In this document: positions 43,331 through 51,898 of the stretch, one piece after another
Position numbering within the stretch: position 1 is the first letter of the stretch
Layout: the number at the start of each line of letters is the position of its first letter
Assembly: GCF_014268805.2 (NCBI RefSeq)
Contig: NZ_JABWRF020000003.1
Location: forward strand, 152,001-216,000
Length of the DNA stretch: 64,000 bases
Source of the DNA: Pseudomonas farsensis
Lineage (GTDB): Bacteria > Pseudomonadota > Gammaproteobacteria > Pseudomonadales > Pseudomonadaceae
Direction: 5' to 3'
Position numbers and translations under genes: made by a program
The notes under the pieces: generated by a model
Told to the model about the DNA's origin: nothing
Databases searched by the model: none
The model's input: the letters and a program-made list of their open reading frames with translations, nothing else

Positions 43331-45382
43331 TTACAGGACCGAAACCTGGTTGCGTTGCGCCTGGCGCAGGAACGCAGTCAGCTCGCGCGCCGGCAGCGGC
43401 TTGCTGTAGTGGTAGCCCTGACCCTCATGGCAGCCCTGGGCAATGATGTAGGTTTCCTGCTCGCTGGTTTCGACGCCCTCGGCGATCACCTGCATGCCCA
43501 GGCTCTTGCCCAACTGGATGATGGCGCGAACGATGGTGGCGTCGTCATCGTCGTCGAGCAGGTCCTGGACGAAGCTCTTGTCGATCTTGATCTTGTCCAG
43601 CGGCAGCGATTTCAGATAACTCAGCGACGAGTAGCCGGTGCCGAAGTCGTCGATGGCGATCATCGCCCCGGAGCGGCGCAGGCTCAGCAGGTGCTGTGCT
43701 GCGGTGCTGATGTCTTCCATCAGGCCGGTTTCGGTGACTTCCAGCTCCAGGCTGCGCGGCGGCAGGCGATAAGCCTGCAACAGGTTGTTGACCACCCGTG
43801 GCAGCTCGCTGTGGTGCAGTTGCACCGTGGACAGGTTGACTGCCATGCGTAGCTCTGTGAAACCCAGGTCGTGCCATTCGCGCAGTTGCTTGCAGGCTTG
43901 GTCGAGGACCCATTCGCCAATGCTGATGATGCTGCCGTTCTGCTCGGCCAGCGGGATGAACTGGTCCGGCGGCACCAGGCCAAGCTGCGGGTGCTGCCAG
44001 CGCAGCAGGGCCTCGACGCCGACCACGCGGTGGTCGCGGTAGCTGATCTGTGGCTGGTACACCAGGTACAACTGGTTGCGCGGCAAGGCTTCGCGCAGGT
44101 CTTTTTCAAGCTCGCGGCGCCGGCGCATTTCGCTGTCGACGCTGGCGATATAGAACTGGTAGCGGTTGCGCGAGCGGGCCTTGGCCAAGGTCATGGTCTG
44201 CTCGGCTTTTTGCAGCAGTTTTTCGGTGCTGTCGCCGTCTTCGGGGAACAGCGTGATACCGATGGTGGCGCGCAGGCGAATTTGCTGGTGGTCGAGGTCG
44301 AACGGCGCTTCGAGGTCGTCAAGAATGCTTTGCGCCAGCTCTGCGGCCTCGTAGGGCTGCTCGATATTGGCCTGCACCAGGGCGAATTGGTCGCCGCCCA
44401 GCCGGGCCAGGGCGCCGAGGCGGCCGCTGTGGGCGCGCAGGCGGTCGGCGAGGGCCAGCAACAGTTGGTCGCCCACCTGGTAGCTGAATTGTTCGTTGAT
44501 GCCTTTGAAGTCGTCCAGCCCGACGCACAGCACCGCCACCCGGTGTTGCAGGCGGCCGCCGTCGGTGAGGATCTTGTCCAGTTGCTGCTGCAGTTGCTGG
44601 CGGTTGGGCAGGCCAGTGAGGAAGTCGTACTGGGCCATGCGTTGCAGGCTGTTTTCGGCTTCGTGGCGCAAATGGGTGTTGCGCTCGATCGAGGCCAGCA
44701 ACTGGTTGGCGGTGTTTACCCACAGGCCCAGTTCGTTGCGTTCGTGGCCTTTGAGCAACGGGATCTGGTGCTGGCTGGGGTGATCCGGGTTGATGTTGGT
44801 CAGGTGCTCGATGATCTTTGACAGCGGCTTGGTCAGCAGCCAGTGGTACACCAGGTACAGCACCAGGCCCATGGCCAGGGCGCGCAGCACGCCAGAGACG
44901 AAAATGATCACGGCGTTGATCAAGAAGCCCTCGCCATAGGCGCTGGTGTCCAGGGTGATGCTGAGGTCGCCGTAATACTCGCTATAAGGGCCGCGGCCGA
45001 CCAGTTGGGTGGTGTAGGTGCGTTCCTGGCCCAGAATCGGGTCGGTGAGCCAGCGCATGGACATGTCACGCAGCGGGCGGGATTTTTCGGCCAGCATGGT
45101 TTCGTTGGGGTGGCCAATGGAGGCCATGCGCACCGACTCATCCTGGAACAAGCCTTCCATGACCTGCATGCCCATTTCGCGGTCGAGGCTGTACACCGCC
45201 TGGGTAGACGGGTCGCGGAACATGTCGAGGATACGCTGCGCGTCGCTGTTGATTGCCTGGCGGGTCTTGTAGACGTCATAGACGATCTGCGCGCAGCTAA
45301 GCACCACGCCGACTGCCAATGCCGAGAGCAACACCACCCTGAGCAACTTCACCGACAAGCTGTTGCGAAATTCCAGCTTCAA
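43331..45382 (-). CDS. bifA: Cyclic-di-GMP phosphodiesterase BifA
   Basis: Degrades c-di-GMP and so favours motility and biofilm dispersal. The 683 residues begin at a TTG with AAGGAA eight bases upstream (MKLEFRNSLSVKLLR). They have two membrane helices (about 15-33 and 153-182) around a periplasmic domain, a HAMP-like linker, a GGDEF domain with degenerate GGDQF (329-333), and an EAL domain with intact EALLR (457-461) and DDFGTGYSSL. GGDQF plus active EAL is the BifA pattern. An in-frame ATG ten codons upstream is possible but lacks a ribosome site. Neighbours sodB and imelysins agree with P. aeruginosa order. Confidence 0.93.
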   Translation of the reverse strand: MKLEFRNSLSVKLLRVVLLSALAVGVVLSCAQIVYDVYKTRQAINSDAQRILDMFRDPSTQAVYSLDREMGMQVMEGLFQDESVRMASIGHPNETMLAEKSRPLRDMSMRWLTDPILGQERTYTTQLVGRGPYSEYYGDLSITLDTSAYGEGFLINAVIIFVSGVLRALAMGLVLYLVYHWLLTKPLSKIIEHLTNINPDHPSQHQIPLLKGHERNELGLWVNTANQLLASIERNTHLRHEAENSLQRMAQYDFLTGLPNRQQLQQQLDKILTDGGRLQHRVAVLCVGLDDFKGINEQFSYQVGDQLLLALADRLRAHSGRLGALARLGGDQFALVQANIEQPYEAAELAQSILDDLEAPFDLDHQQIRLRATIGITLFPEDGDSTEKLLQKAEQTMTLAKARSRNRYQFYIASVDSEMRRRRELEKDLREALPRNQLYLVYQPQISYRDHRVVGVEALLRWQHPQLGLVPPDQFIPLAEQNGSIISIGEWVLDQACKQLREWHDLGFTELRMAVNLSTVQLHHSELPRVVNNLLQAYRLPPRSLELEVTETGLMEDISTAAQHLLSLRRSGAMIAIDDFGTGYSSLSYLKSLPLDKIKIDKSFVQDLLDDDDDATIVRAIIQLGKSLGMQVIAEGVETSEQETYIIAQGCHEGQGYHYSKPLPARELTAFLRQAQRNQVSVL

Positions 45383-45606
45383 AGGGGATTCCTTAATCCA
45401 TGCGCATGCCATTATTTTGCCATTAACTGTGGCATCAGGGTATCGACCGATTGCGCTTGCGGGCAACTCGCCCGTCGGCGGTGTTGCCCTTGGCTCTGTA
45501 TCGGTTGAGTGGCCGTGCGACTTGAGTGCGCTGCGTCAGCTTTCCAGAAAATTGATGTTAGCGCGCTCTGCGCGCTGAGCAAGCCTTTGAAGGTGGATAA
45601 AGGGCG

Positions 45607-45635
45607 AAAAAAAACCCGGCCGAAGCCGGGTTTTT
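45607..45635 (-). terminator. Rho-independent terminator of sodB
   Basis: AAACCCGGC (45612-45620) and GCCGGGTTT (45625-45633) form a stem with a CGAA loop. T-tracts lie on both sides, so it can stop transcription in either direction. It lies 18 bp after the sodB stop on the minus strand. Confidence 0.92.
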
Positions 45636-45652
45636 GCATGGCGCGCTGTGCG

Positions 45653-46249
45653 TCAGGCTTTGAAGGTCTTGCCTTCGAACTGCTCGGCGACGAACGCCCA
45701 GTTGACCAGGTTCCAGAACGCCTCGACATACTTCGGACGGACGTTGCGGTAGTCGATGTAGTAGGCGTGTTCCCAGACGTCGCAGGTCAGCAGCGGGGTA
45801 TCGCCGCTGGTCAGCGGGCAGCCAGCGCCGATGGTGCTGGCCAGAGCCAGGGAACCGTCAGCTTTCTTGACCAGCCAGCCCCAGCCGGAACCGAAGGTGC
45901 CAACCGAAGTCTTGGTGAACTCTTCCTTGAACTTGTCGAAGGAACCGAAGGCGGCGTTGATGGCCTCAGCCAGGGCGCCAGTGGGTTGGCCGCCAGCGTT
46001 CGGGGCCAGGCAGTTCCAGTAGAACGAGTGGTTCCAGACCTGGGCTGCGTTGTTGAAGATGCCACCCGAAGAAGTCTTGACGATTTCTTCCAGGGTCTTG
46101 CCTTCGAATTCGGTGCCCGGGACCAGGTTGTTCAGGTTCACGACGTAGGTGTTGTGGTGCTTGTCGTGGTGGAACTCCAGGGTTTCCTTGGAGATGTGCG
46201 GCTGCAGGGCATCGTGGGCGTACGGCAGCGGCGGCAATTCAAAAGCCAT
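45653..46249 (-). CDS. sodB: Iron superoxide dismutase
   Basis: Dismutates superoxide in the cytoplasm. The 198 residues contain the metal ligands His27, His74, Asp157 and His161 (FHHDKHHNTYV, WNHSFYW, DVWEHAYY). The AAQVWNHSFYWNCLAP segment and Gln70 are typical of the iron rather than manganese type. A good terminator follows. Confidence 0.98.
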   Translation of the reverse strand: MAFELPPLPYAHDALQPHISKETLEFHHDKHHNTYVVNLNNLVPGTEFEGKTLEEIVKTSSGGIFNNAAQVWNHSFYWNCLAPNAGGQPTGALAEAINAAFGSFDKFKEEFTKTSVGTFGSGWGWLVKKADGSLALASTIGAGCPLTSGDTPLLTCDVWEHAYYIDYRNVRPKYVEAFWNLVNWAFVAEQFEGKTFKA

Positions 46250-46405
46250 GGTGTCTCTCCTGATTCAGGTCTGTTTGCGGGTTGCGCCAGGCCTCACGGG
46301 TGGCCTGTATGAACGTCGGCGAGTTTGTACTCTTTGCGACGCAAGTGCCCGATCATAGCACCGGGGTAGGCGCATAACCACGCAACAACTATAGGGATTA
46401 ATGCG

Positions 46406-46472
46406 AGCTGCAAGCGGCTAGCTGCACGTTACACGCGCGTTCGCCGGGGCTTGCCGCTTGAAGCTTGCAGGT
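46406..46472. repeat. REP-like palindrome of a second family
   Basis: GAGCTGCAAGCGGCTAGCTG and GCCGCTTGAAGCTTGCAGG form a stem (CAAGCGGC/GCCGCTTG). The AGCTTGCAG core differs from the GGAGCGGGCTTG family elsewhere in the window but resembles another Pseudomonas REP type. It directly adjoins the argO stop. Confidence 0.65.
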
Positions 46473-47071
46473 CACGAGAAGATCAGTTGCGCTGCTACCG
46501 CGAACATCATCACCGCCACCATCAAATCCAACAGCCGCCAGGTGGTGGGACGCGCCAGCCACGGCGCGAGCCAGGCAGCGCCCAGGGCGAGGGTCGAGAA
46601 CCACACCAGCGAGGCGCTGGCGGCGCCCGCCACATAGGCCCCCGGCATGCTCTGCTGGGCACCGAGCGAGCCGATCAGCAGCACGGTGTCCAGGTAGACG
46701 TGGGGGTTGAGCAGGGTGACCGCCAACGCGCTCAACAACACCGCCCTGCGCGAGCGCACACCCTGGCCTTGCTGGTGCTGCAGGCTCTGTTTCGAGCAGG
46801 CGCTGCGCAGCGCCTTGGCGCCGTACCAGATCAGGAACACCGCGCCGCCCCAGCGGGCAACGGCCAGCAAGGTCGGGTTGTGCGCCAGCACGGTGGCCAG
46901 GCCGAACACCCCGGCCGCTACCAGAATGGCGTCGCAGATGATGCACAGCGCAGCCACCGGCAAATGATGTTCACGGCGCAAGGCCTGCGCCAGCACGAAG
47001 GCGTTCTGCGCGCCAATGGCCATGATCAGGCCGAAGGCCACCAGCATGCCGTTCAAATAGCTTTGCCACAT
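46472..47071 (-). CDS. argO: LysE/ArgO-family amino-acid exporter
   Basis: A 199-residue inner-membrane exporter with about six segments. It starts with the LysE motif GMLVAFGLIMAIGAQNAFVLAQALRREH and contains TLLNPHVYLDTVLLIGSLG, the family signature for basic amino-acid export. Divergent from a LysR-type gene that matches the ArgP/LysG regulator class, the standard arrangement for arginine/lysine efflux. ATG 47071 is chosen over an extension five codons longer. Confidence 0.9.
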   Translation of the reverse strand: MWQSYLNGMLVAFGLIMAIGAQNAFVLAQALRREHHLPVAALCIICDAILVAAGVFGLATVLAHNPTLLAVARWGGAVFLIWYGAKALRSACSKQSLQHQQGQGVRSRRAVLLSALAVTLLNPHVYLDTVLLIGSLGAQQSMPGAYVAGAASASLVWFSTLALGAAWLAPWLARPTTWRLLDLMVAVMMFAVAAQLIFS

Positions 47072-47162
47072 GGCGAAATACTCCACAAAAGATGCTGGCC
47101 ATTGTGGCGAGGCGGGCTGTATAAGAAAAACAAATAGAGCTGATCCGGTATTAGAGAAATTA

Positions 47163-48059
47163 ATGTTTGACTACAAGTTGCTCGCCGCCCTGGCTGCGGT
47201 GATCGAACAAGGCGGCTTCGAGCGTGCCGCCCAGGTGCTCGGGCTTTCGCAGTCGGCGATCTCCCAACGCATCAAACTGCTCGAAGCCCGGGTCGGCCAG
47301 CCGGTGCTGGTACGCGCCACCCCGCCCAGCCCGACCGACGTCGGCCGGCAGTTGCTCAACCACGTCCAGCAGGTGCGCCTGCTCGAACGCGACCTGCAGC
47401 GCCAGGTACCGGCGCTGGACGAGGAGGGCATGCCGGAACGCCTGCGCATCGCCCTCAACGCCGACAGCCTGGCCACCTGGTGGGCGGGGGCGGTGGGTGC
47501 GTTCTGCGCCGAACAGCGCCTGCTCACCGACCTTGTGGTCGAGGATCAGGACGTCGGCCTCAGGCGCATGCGCGCCGGTGAAGTGGCGGCGTGCCTGTGC
47601 GGCAGCGAGCGGCCTGTGGCAGGTGCGCGTAGCCTGGCACTGGGGGCGATGCGTTATCGCGCCTTGGCCAGCCCGGCGTTCATGGCGCGGCATTTTGCAA
47701 AGGGGTTCGACGTTGCCCGGCTGGCGCGTACCCCGGCCATCGTCTACGGCCCGGACGACTTCCTGCAGCACCGCTACCTGGCGTCGCTGGGCATCGAGGA
47801 CGGTTTCCTGCATCACCTGTGCCCGTCCTCCGAAGGTTTTCTGCGCATGACCGAGGCAGGGCTGGGCTGGGGGCTGGTGCCGGAGTTGCAGGCCCGTGAG
47901 CAGTTGGCCAGTGGTCAACTGGTGGAAATCTGCCGCGATACCCCCATCGATGTGCCGTTGTACTGGCATCATTGGCGCAACGGCGGGCAATTGCTCGCGC
48001 AACTGACCGAACACCTGCGCCACGCGGCGCGCGACTGGCTGGTGCCGTTGCAGGCGTAG
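47163..48059 (+). CDS. argP: LysR-type regulator, ArgP/LysG class
   Basis: A 298-residue LysR regulator. The N-terminal winged helix-turn-helix is clear (LAALAAVIEQGGFERAAQVLGLSQSAISQRIKLLEARVGQPVLVR), and a periplasmic-binding-like effector domain follows. The class is called from the divergent LysE-type exporter and from the high similarity of the HTH to ArgP (IciA). Predicted to activate argO in response to basic amino acids. The 91-bp shared gap would hold both promoters. Confidence 0.9.
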   Translation: MFDYKLLAALAAVIEQGGFERAAQVLGLSQSAISQRIKLLEARVGQPVLVRATPPSPTDVGRQLLNHVQQVRLLERDLQRQVPALDEEGMPERLRIALNADSLATWWAGAVGAFCAEQRLLTDLVVEDQDVGLRRMRAGEVAACLCGSERPVAGARSLALGAMRYRALASPAFMARHFAKGFDVARLARTPAIVYGPDDFLQHRYLASLGIEDGFLHHLCPSSEGFLRMTEAGLGWGLVPELQAREQLASGQLVEICRDTPIDVPLYWHHWRNGGQLLAQLTEHLRHAARDWLVPLQA

Positions 48060-48102
48060 CCGGCGTCAGTAGCATCTGAAATCTGGCAAGGCGGAGTGGT
48101 AC

Positions 48103-49098
48103 ATGCGAATTCTGGTCACCGGCGCAAGCGGCTTCATTGGCGGGCGCTTTGCGCGTTTTGCCCTGGAGCAGGGCCTTGAGGTGCGGGTCAACGGCCGCCG
48201 CACGGAGGCTGTCGAGCACCTGGTCAAGCGTGGCGCGCAGTTCATCCCAGGCGACCTTGGCGATGCCGAGCTTGCCCGGCGCCTGTGCCAGGGCGTCGAC
48301 ACGGTGGTGCATTGTGCCGGTGCGGTGGGCACCTGGGGGCGCTATCAGGATTTCCATCAGGGCAACGTGGTGGTGACCGAGAACGTCGTCGAAGGCTGCA
48401 TAAAGGAGCATGTGCGGCGCCTGGTGCACCTGTCATCGGCTTCGGTGTATTTCACCGGCCGCTCACACACGGATATTGCCGAGGAGCAACTGCCACGGCG
48501 CTTTCACGGCCACTACGCGCTGACCAAGCGCCTGGCCGAGCAGAAAGTCTTCGGTGCCCAGGAGTTCGGCCTTGAGGTGCTGGCGCTGCGCCCGCGGCTG
48601 GTGACCGGCGCAGGCGATGCGAGCATTTTTCCGCGGCTGTTGCAGATGCAGCAGAAGGGCCGTGTGGCGATCATCGGCAATGGCCTGAACAAGGTCGATT
48701 TCACCAGTATTCATAACCTCAACGATGCCTTGCTCAGCGCGCTGTTCGCCGATGAACAGGCGTTGGGCCAGGCCTACAACATCAGCAACGGCCACCCGTT
48801 GCCGTTGTGGGACGTGGTCAATTACGTGATGCGGCGCATGAACCTGCCCCAGGTCACGCGTTACCGCAGCTACGGGCTGGGCTACAGCCTTGCGGCGCTC
48901 AACGAGGCGGCGTGCATGCTCTGGCCTGGGCGCCCGCAACCGACCCTGAGCCGCACCGCCATGCAGGTCATGAGCCGCGATTTCACCCTTGATATCAGCC
49001 GCGCCCGGCAGCATCTGGACTATCGCCCGCGTACTGATATCTGGGCCGCGGTGGATGAATTCTGCACCTGGTGGCAGGCGCAGGCGGGCAGGCGCTGA
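48103..49098 (+). CDS. NAD(P)-dependent epimerase/dehydratase, extended SDR family
   Basis: A 331-residue extended short-chain dehydrogenase. The nucleotide motif TGASGFIGG is at residues 7-15, the catalytic YxxxK appears as YALTK, and the substrate loop follows. HLSSASVYF and VHCAGAVGTWGRY resemble 3-beta-hydroxysteroid dehydrogenase or OleD-like members, so a hydroxy-lipid or sterol-like substrate is possible, but the substrate cannot be told. AAGGCGGAG lies upstream. It sits between argP and a coiled-coil protein. Confidence 0.85.
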   Translation: MRILVTGASGFIGGRFARFALEQGLEVRVNGRRTEAVEHLVKRGAQFIPGDLGDAELARRLCQGVDTVVHCAGAVGTWGRYQDFHQGNVVVTENVVEGCIKEHVRRLVHLSSASVYFTGRSHTDIAEEQLPRRFHGHYALTKRLAEQKVFGAQEFGLEVLALRPRLVTGAGDASIFPRLLQMQQKGRVAIIGNGLNKVDFTSIHNLNDALLSALFADEQALGQAYNISNGHPLPLWDVVNYVMRRMNLPQVTRYRSYGLGYSLAALNEAACMLWPGRPQPTLSRTAMQVMSRDFTLDISRARQHLDYRPRTDIWAAVDEFCTWWQAQAGRR

Positions 49099-49177
49099 AC
49101 CACCTGCCTGGATGATGTTCATAAGTGCGCCGCTTCGGCGGTTTATACTCATGCCTCTTTGCTATCACCGTGGTTGA

Positions 49178-50005
49178 ATGCCCATGCGTAACGACGCCCG
49201 AGACGATTTTGACGATGTGCCTGCGCTGCGTGCAGGCACCCCCGATGACGACGAGTTGCTGCCTGCCCACGTTGCGCGCAGCCGCCAGCAAGCGGCGCGC
49301 CCGCGCAGCAACGGCCCGCTGTGGGCGTTGCTGGGCGCAGCGTTCATCGCCCTGGGCGGGCTTGGCTGGTGGAGCTTTCAGCAGATTTCGCTGATGGAGC
49401 AGCAGCTGGTTGCCACCCAGGAGAGTTTTGCCCGTATCAGCGAAGACGCCGCCGGGCGCTTGCAAGCGATCAGTGGCAAGGTCGAAGCCAGTGAGTCTAG
49501 CAGCAGCACCGGCAGCGAAGCGTTGAAACTGCAGATCCGCCAGTTGCAGGCCAGCCTTGCCGAGCAGAACAAGCAGCAGCAGGGCGTTGCTGGTCAGGCC
49601 GGTGACCTGGGCAAGCGCCTGGAGCAGGTGCTGGCTGATACCCGTGCGCAGCAAAAAGCGGTGACTGAGCTGCAAAGCCAGTTGCAGGCCCAACTCAAGG
49701 CAGTGAATGCCGAGCTTGCGGCGCTCAAGTCCGGGCAGTTGGATGGCGGCAAGCTCGATGGCCAGGTAAAGAGCCTGAGCACTGAGCTGGCGGCGTTGAA
49801 GAAGAGCAACCCGACTGCGGCGATCGAAAGCCTGGAGCAGGATGTGCTGGTGCTCAAGACGCAACTGGAGAACCGCCCTGCGGCCAACGCCAGTGGCGCT
49901 TCGGTGCAGGAGTTCGATGCATTCCGTGGACAGACCACGCGCAATATCAGCACGCTGCAGAGCCAGATCCAGAACCTTCAGCAGCAGATCAACGCACGGC
50001 CTTGA
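49178..50005 (+). CDS. Single-pass membrane protein with long coiled coil
   Basis: A 275-residue protein without a recognised catalytic domain. A charged cytoplasmic N-terminus (1-45, DDFDDVPALRAGTPDDDELL) precedes one membrane helix (GPLWALLGAAFIALGGLGWWSF) and a long Gln/Ala/Leu-rich heptad region (about 70-270). The 49184 ATG is an alternative start two codons later. It resembles proteins loosely annotated as chromosome-segregation ATPases because of the coiled coil, but no Walker motif is visible. Perhaps a cell-envelope tether. Confidence 0.8.
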   Translation: MPMRNDARDDFDDVPALRAGTPDDDELLPAHVARSRQQAARPRSNGPLWALLGAAFIALGGLGWWSFQQISLMEQQLVATQESFARISEDAAGRLQAISGKVEASESSSSTGSEALKLQIRQLQASLAEQNKQQQGVAGQAGDLGKRLEQVLADTRAQQKAVTELQSQLQAQLKAVNAELAALKSGQLDGGKLDGQVKSLSTELAALKKSNPTAAIESLEQDVLVLKTQLENRPAANASGASVQEFDAFRGQTTRNISTLQSQIQNLQQQINARP

Positions 50006-50126
50006 GGGCTGGCTTGCTCGGAGTGCCGAAACACCGCGTTTTTGCCAGATCAGGCAACCCAACTCGGCCTGCTTGCCTGATCGCGGCATAGGTATCTACA
50101 CCGTTTCGCACTCCGACACATCTTCT

Positions 50127-50298
50127 CGTGGCGAGCGGGCTTGCCCCGCGTTGGGCTGCGCAGCAGCCCTGAACCCCATCATCTTCAAAGCGTGCGCACA
50201 AACGCTGCGAACTGCTGTATCCCGTAGCCGCTGGCTGTTTTTCTGCAGCCATCAGGGCTGCTTCGCAGCCCAACGCGGGGCAAGCCCGCTCGCCACAA
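50127..50298. repeat. REP palindrome pair in the gap before xenB
   Basis: The 372-bp gap 50006-50377 contains no gene. CGTGGCGAGCGGGCTTGCCC begins the left arm and GGGCAAGCCCGCTCGCCACA ends the right arm, with GGGCTGCGCAGCAGCCCTGA and GGGCTGCTTCGCAGCCC inside. The two arms are separated by about 70 unrelated bases, unlike the tighter cores elsewhere. Confidence 0.82.
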
Positions 50299-50377
50299 AA
50301 CCCACTTGCCACGAAGGCCGAGCTTCCGGTGTTTCAGGAGGCGCAGAACCCAGGCGGCAAACCCGTGACGCCCGTGA

Positions 50378-51427
50378 TCACAACCGCGGGTAATCGATAT
50401 ACCCCACAGCCCCGCGCCCATAAAACGTCTCCGGTCGGGCCTGGTTCAGCGGCGCATCAGCCTCAAGCCGCGCGGGCAAGTCCGGGTTGGCGATAAACGG
50501 CACGCCAAAGGCCACGGCATCTGCCGTGCCTGCTGCCAACGCGGCATTGGCACGGGCTTTGTCGAAGCTCTCATTGGCGATATAAACCCCGCCAAACGCC
50601 GCCTTGAGCTGCGGGCCAAGGCTGTCTTCTGCCTGTTTCTCGCGCGAGCAGATAAACGCAATGCCACGCTTGCCCAGCTCGCGCGCCACATAGGTAAAGG
50701 TCTCGGCGCGGTTCGCATCGCCCATGTCATGGGCATCGGCGCGTGGCGCCAGGTGCACGCCGACTCGCCCGGCCCCCCACACATCGATGACCGCATCGGT
50801 CACCTCCAGCAGCAGGCGTGCGCGGTTTTCCAGCGAGCCGCCGTAGCGGTCAGTGCGCTGGTTGGTGGTGCTTTGCAGGAACTGATCAAGCAGGTAGCCA
50901 TTGGCGCCGTGGATCTCGACGCCATCAAAACCCGCCGCCTTGGCGTTTTCGGCACCACTGCGGTAAGCCTCGACGATATCGGCGATTTCTTCGGTTTCCA
51001 GCGCACGGGGCGTGGGGTAATCGCTCAACGGGCGCACCAGGCTGACATGGCCCTTGGGCTGGATCGCGCTAGGCGCCACCGGCAATTCGCCGCCCAGGTA
51101 CGAAGGGTGGGAAATACGCCCCACATGCCACAGCTGCAGGAAGATCCGCCCGCCCGCTGCGTGTACCGCCTTGGTCACGTTGTGCCAGCCGCGCACCTGC
51201 TCGTCGTTCCAGATACCCGGCGTGTCGGGGTAACCCACACCCATCGCCGTCACCGAAGTGGCCTCGCTGAGGATCAGCCCGGCGCTGGCGCGCTGCACAT
51301 AGTATTCGGCCATCAGCGCGTTGGGCACGCGGCCGTCGTCGGCACGGCAGCGGGTGAGCGGCGCCATGATGATGCGGTTGGGGAGTTCGAGGTCGCCAAT
51401 CTTGATCGGGTCGAAAAGCGTGGTCAT
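50378..51427 (-). CDS. xenB: Xenobiotic reductase XenB (Old Yellow Enzyme family)
   Basis: FMN-dependent NADPH oxidoreductase that reduces activated alkenes and nitro-compounds. The 349 residues equal XenB length. Cys27 (TRCRAD) and the substrate-anchoring His173/Asn176 (EIHGANGYLLDQFLQ) are present, as are QLWHVGRISHPSY and the C-terminal FYGRGAVGYIDYPRL. ATG 51427 lies 17 bp after the ArsR gene, so the two form an operon. The unusually conserved sequence supports the name; the physiological substrate is unknown. Confidence 0.93.
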   Translation of the reverse strand: MTTLFDPIKIGDLELPNRIIMAPLTRCRADDGRVPNALMAEYYVQRASAGLILSEATSVTAMGVGYPDTPGIWNDEQVRGWHNVTKAVHAAGGRIFLQLWHVGRISHPSYLGGELPVAPSAIQPKGHVSLVRPLSDYPTPRALETEEIADIVEAYRSGAENAKAAGFDGVEIHGANGYLLDQFLQSTTNQRTDRYGGSLENRARLLLEVTDAVIDVWGAGRVGVHLAPRADAHDMGDANRAETFTYVARELGKRGIAFICSREKQAEDSLGPQLKAAFGGVYIANESFDKARANAALAAGTADAVAFGVPFIANPDLPARLEADAPLNQARPETFYGRGAVGYIDYPRL

Positions 51428-51444
51428 TACGGTTACCTGCCTTG

Positions 51445-51747
51445 TCAAAGCGCTTGGCGCAGTTGTTCGAGAAACGCCTGGATGGTGTCGTCGTTGCGTT
51501 TGAAGAAGTGCCACTGGCCGACCTTCTGGCTGCTGATCAGCCCGGCACGCTGCAAGGTCGCAAGGTGCGCCGATACGGTCGATTGCGAGAGCCCGCAGCG
51601 TTGGTCGATCTGGCCGGCGCAGACGCCGTTTTCGGTGCTGTGGTACTGGTCGGGGAACTGCGTGGCTGGGTCTTTCAGCCAACTTAGGATTTCGCGGCGC
51701 AGCGGGTGGGCCAGCGCTTTGATGATTTCGTCGAGATCGGGTGCCAT
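51445..51747 (-). CDS. ArsR-family repressor, likely controlling xenB
   Basis: A 100-residue winged-helix regulator (ALAHPLRREILSWLKD, CGLSQSTVSAHLATLQRAGLISSQKVGQW). The only cysteines visible are those around GVCAGQIDQRCGLSQ; a CxCxxC metal site is absent, so an electrophile- or redox-sensing mode is possible. ATG 51747 is chosen since the upstream in-frame extension runs through operator repeats. It precedes xenB by 17 bp and lies next to tandem inverted repeats, consistent with autoregulation. Confidence 0.9.
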   Translation of the reverse strand: MAPDLDEIIKALAHPLRREILSWLKDPATQFPDQYHSTENGVCAGQIDQRCGLSQSTVSAHLATLQRAGLISSQKVGQWHFFKRNDDTIQAFLEQLRQAL

Positions 51748-51792
51748 GACGTGCGGCTCGTGGGGTGCGGTATATCGCGATAAGGCGAAATC

Positions 51793-51814
51793 TATATCGA
51801 TGGTTGCCGATATA
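51793..51814. promoter_or_regulatory. Operator 1 of the ArsR/xenB promoter
   Basis: TATATCG-N8-CGATATA. Same spacing and arms as the site at 51851-51872. A related overlapping palindrome TATATCGCGATA is at 51771-51782. Predicted binding site of the adjacent ArsR protein. Confidence 0.72.
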
Positions 51815-51850
51815 CAAATACCCAGAGGTTCTGATGTCAGCTTCAATCGG

Positions 51851-51872
51851 TATATCGCGTTATAACGATATA
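51851..51872. promoter_or_regulatory. Operator 2 of the ArsR/xenB promoter
   Basis: A second TATATCG-N8-CGATATA, 58 bp from the first, closer to acpH. It could extend control to acpH or allow loop formation. Confidence 0.72.
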
Positions 51873-51898
51873 GGCGATGGCGATGCTAGACTGCGCCC

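Noticed and set aside
43331..45466. Longer bifA start upstream of TTG 45382
   Set aside because: The added residues are not hydrophobic or family-like and lack a ribosome site; the TTG has a well-spaced one.
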